From the NCBI RefSeq assembly GCF_016591975.1, contig NZ_AP024169.1, positions 4,723,001 to 4,787,000 of the forward strand: a stretch of 64,000 bases of DNA, written 5' to 3'. The position numbers were made by a program, and so were the translations under genes. Below, piece after piece: positions 63,188 through 64,000 of the stretch. This DNA comes from Anaeromicropila herbilytica (GTDB lineage: Bacteria; Bacillota; Clostridia; Lachnospirales; Lachnospiraceae). The notes under the pieces were generated by a model. It saw nothing but the letters and a program-made list of their open reading frames with translations, ran no database searches and was not told the origin of the DNA. How positions within the stretch are numbered: position 1 is the stretch's first letter; each line of letters begins with the position of its first letter.

Positions 63188-63213
63188 ATATCGACTATTC
63201 CAATTATAGTTTA
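63188..63213 (-). promoter_or_regulatory. Sigma-28 (flagellar) promoter
   Basis: On the minus strand TAAA (63210-63213), then 15 bp, then TCGATAT (63188-63194). Consensus for Firmicutes sigma-D is TAAA-N15-CCGATAT: one mismatch. The start codon of the YvyF-like gene is about 125 bases downstream. Confidence 0.75.
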
Positions 63214-63325
63214 GCATATTTTGCAATATATATCAATATTATAGTAAATTCACTCTATCATTCAAAATCAATTACTTTAATTTATCCTTTATAACTTAAA
63301 CTTCTCTATAATAGCTTTTACTATA
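63214..63325. other. Short AT-rich gap before the recQ end
   Basis: About 110 bp between the sigma-28 promoter and the recQ stop codon. No hairpin with a T run was recognised. Confidence 0.4.
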
Positions 63326-64000
63326 TTATAGCTCAAACTTGTTTATCTTAGTTTTTAATTTAATAATAACAGCTTTAATGGTACGGTAAGTTACTTTCTC
63401 ATCCACATGATCTTTTATATATCTCAGTCTTCCATCCCATTCATCTAAAAGAATTATGTTAATTATTTCAGTTTCATACTCTTTTTGTATGAAGTCATCA
63501 ATCAATATAGCTTCTCCTGATTCATACGCCTTAAGTAGGTTTTTCTCAACTGTTGAATCTTTTACTCCCAATATACTTGCTATTTCTTCTATTGTATTGT
63601 CTTCCTTATATAAGTGATAATATTTATGAAATACTTCTTCTACATTCCCTGAATTATTATCATTACAAATTTCATCAACATCCGAATTATCTCTAGGCAC
63701 TATTCTAGCTTCATTAAAACCATTTTGAATGTCATCCATCTTATAATTGGAATTGCTTTTAACTTTAATCTCTTCCTGTGCCTCTACATTCTTCTCTTCT
63801 TTCTTTTCTGGATTCTCATACTCCAGTAATACATCAAGAAATATTCTACCATATTTTATTCTTTTATTTTCTCCGACACCCTTTATTTCTCCTAATTCAT
63901 CTAATGTTTTTGGTTTTTGAATACTCATCTCAATTAATGTAGAGTCATGGAATATTACATATGGCGGGTACCCTTCCTTCTTGGCTATCTGAGATCTAAT
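63326..64000 (-). CDS. recQ: RecQ helicase, C-terminal part (runs off right edge)
   Basis: The last 225 residues are visible and open to the window edge. The first part is an HRDC domain, IRSQIAKKEGYPPYVIFHD, then MSIQKPKTLDELGEIKGVG and KRIKYGRIFLDVLLE, which binds DNA. After an acidic linker come a helix-turn-helix-like domain (TIEEIASILGVKDSTVEKNL, about residues 140-160 of the visible part) and a helical end; such C-terminal HTH domains occur in clostridial RecQ. DNA 3'-5' helicase in repair; motor domains lie beyond 64000. Confidence 0.85.
   Translation of the reverse strand: MRSQIAKKEGYPPYVIFHDSTLIEMSIQKPKTLDELGEIKGVGENKRIKYGRIFLDVLLEYENPEKKEEKNVEAQEEIKVKSNSNYKMDDIQNGFNEARIVPRDNSDVDEICNDNNSGNVEEVFHKYYHLYKEDNTIEEIASILGVKDSTVEKNLLKAYESGEAILIDDFIQKEYETEIINIILLDEWDGRLRYIKDHVDEKVTYRTIKAVIIKLKTKINKFEL

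Overview
The window looks like a chromosomal segment of a low-GC Gram-positive anaerobe, most likely a Lachnospiraceae member (Lachnoclostridium/Anaerocolumna type). The grounds are the AT-rich sequence, strong GGAGG ribosome binding sites, the unbroken S10-spc-alpha ribosomal cluster with a KOW-domain gene between map and infA, the rplQ-ecfA1-ecfA2-ecfT-truA-rplM-rpsI order, an L17 with a large insertion, and zinc forms of S14, L36 and adenylate kinase. Species cannot be fixed from sequence alone. Nearly every gene is on the minus strand.

Positions 1 to about 34200 are accessory and regulatory. From the left edge there is a TrmO-like/UvrA-like fusion ATPase controlled by a MerR gene and a textbook 19-bp-spacer promoter; a sugar-phosphate isomerase-like gene, two acetyltransferases and a methyltransferase; a two-component system; a PadR/DUF2812 operon with two palindromic operators; an ABC exporter; a second regulator-ABC-kinase-VanZ cluster of the envelope-stress type; a flavodoxin/ferredoxin plus FMN-binding pair; DUF2442 next to a dead DUF4160 gene; a MATE pump whose ribosome binding site sits in a long hairpin; a lipoprotein with a third two-component system; a secreted flavinylated protein; a transglutaminase-like protein; a P-loop kinase followed by a gene remnant; a STAND ATPase with a HEPN-like RN-x3-H motif (possible phage defence); and an AraC/GyrI-like/GNAT fusion with a 49-residue zinc ribbon gene.

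Positions about 34500 to 60100 are the housekeeping block, all minus strand. Read in transcription order it runs rpsJ, rplC, rplD, rplW, rplB, rpsS, rplV, rpsC, rplP, rpmC, rpsQ, rplN, rplX, rplE, rpsN, rpsH, rplF, rplR, rpsE, rpmD, rplO, secY, adk, map, a KOW gene, infA, rpmJ, rpsM, rpsK, rpsD, rpoA, rplQ, then the ECF vitamin transporter module ecfA1-ecfA2-ecfT, truA, a chemotaxis receptor, rplM and rpsI. A complete 1450-bp ISL3-family element with a perfect 8-bp target duplication (TTTTATCT) has landed between rplQ and the terminator that lies before ecfA1. Promoter-plus-hairpin leaders precede rpsM and rplM.

Positions 60500 to 64000 hold an RlmI-like methyltransferase, a lipoprotein, a YvyF-like flagellar gene with a good sigma-28 promoter, and the C-terminal end of a RecQ helicase running off the right edge. 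I saw no rRNA, tRNA or CRISPR array. The best leads are the TrmO-UvrA fusion with its MerR switch, the HEPN-STAND protein, and the hairpin over the MATE start.
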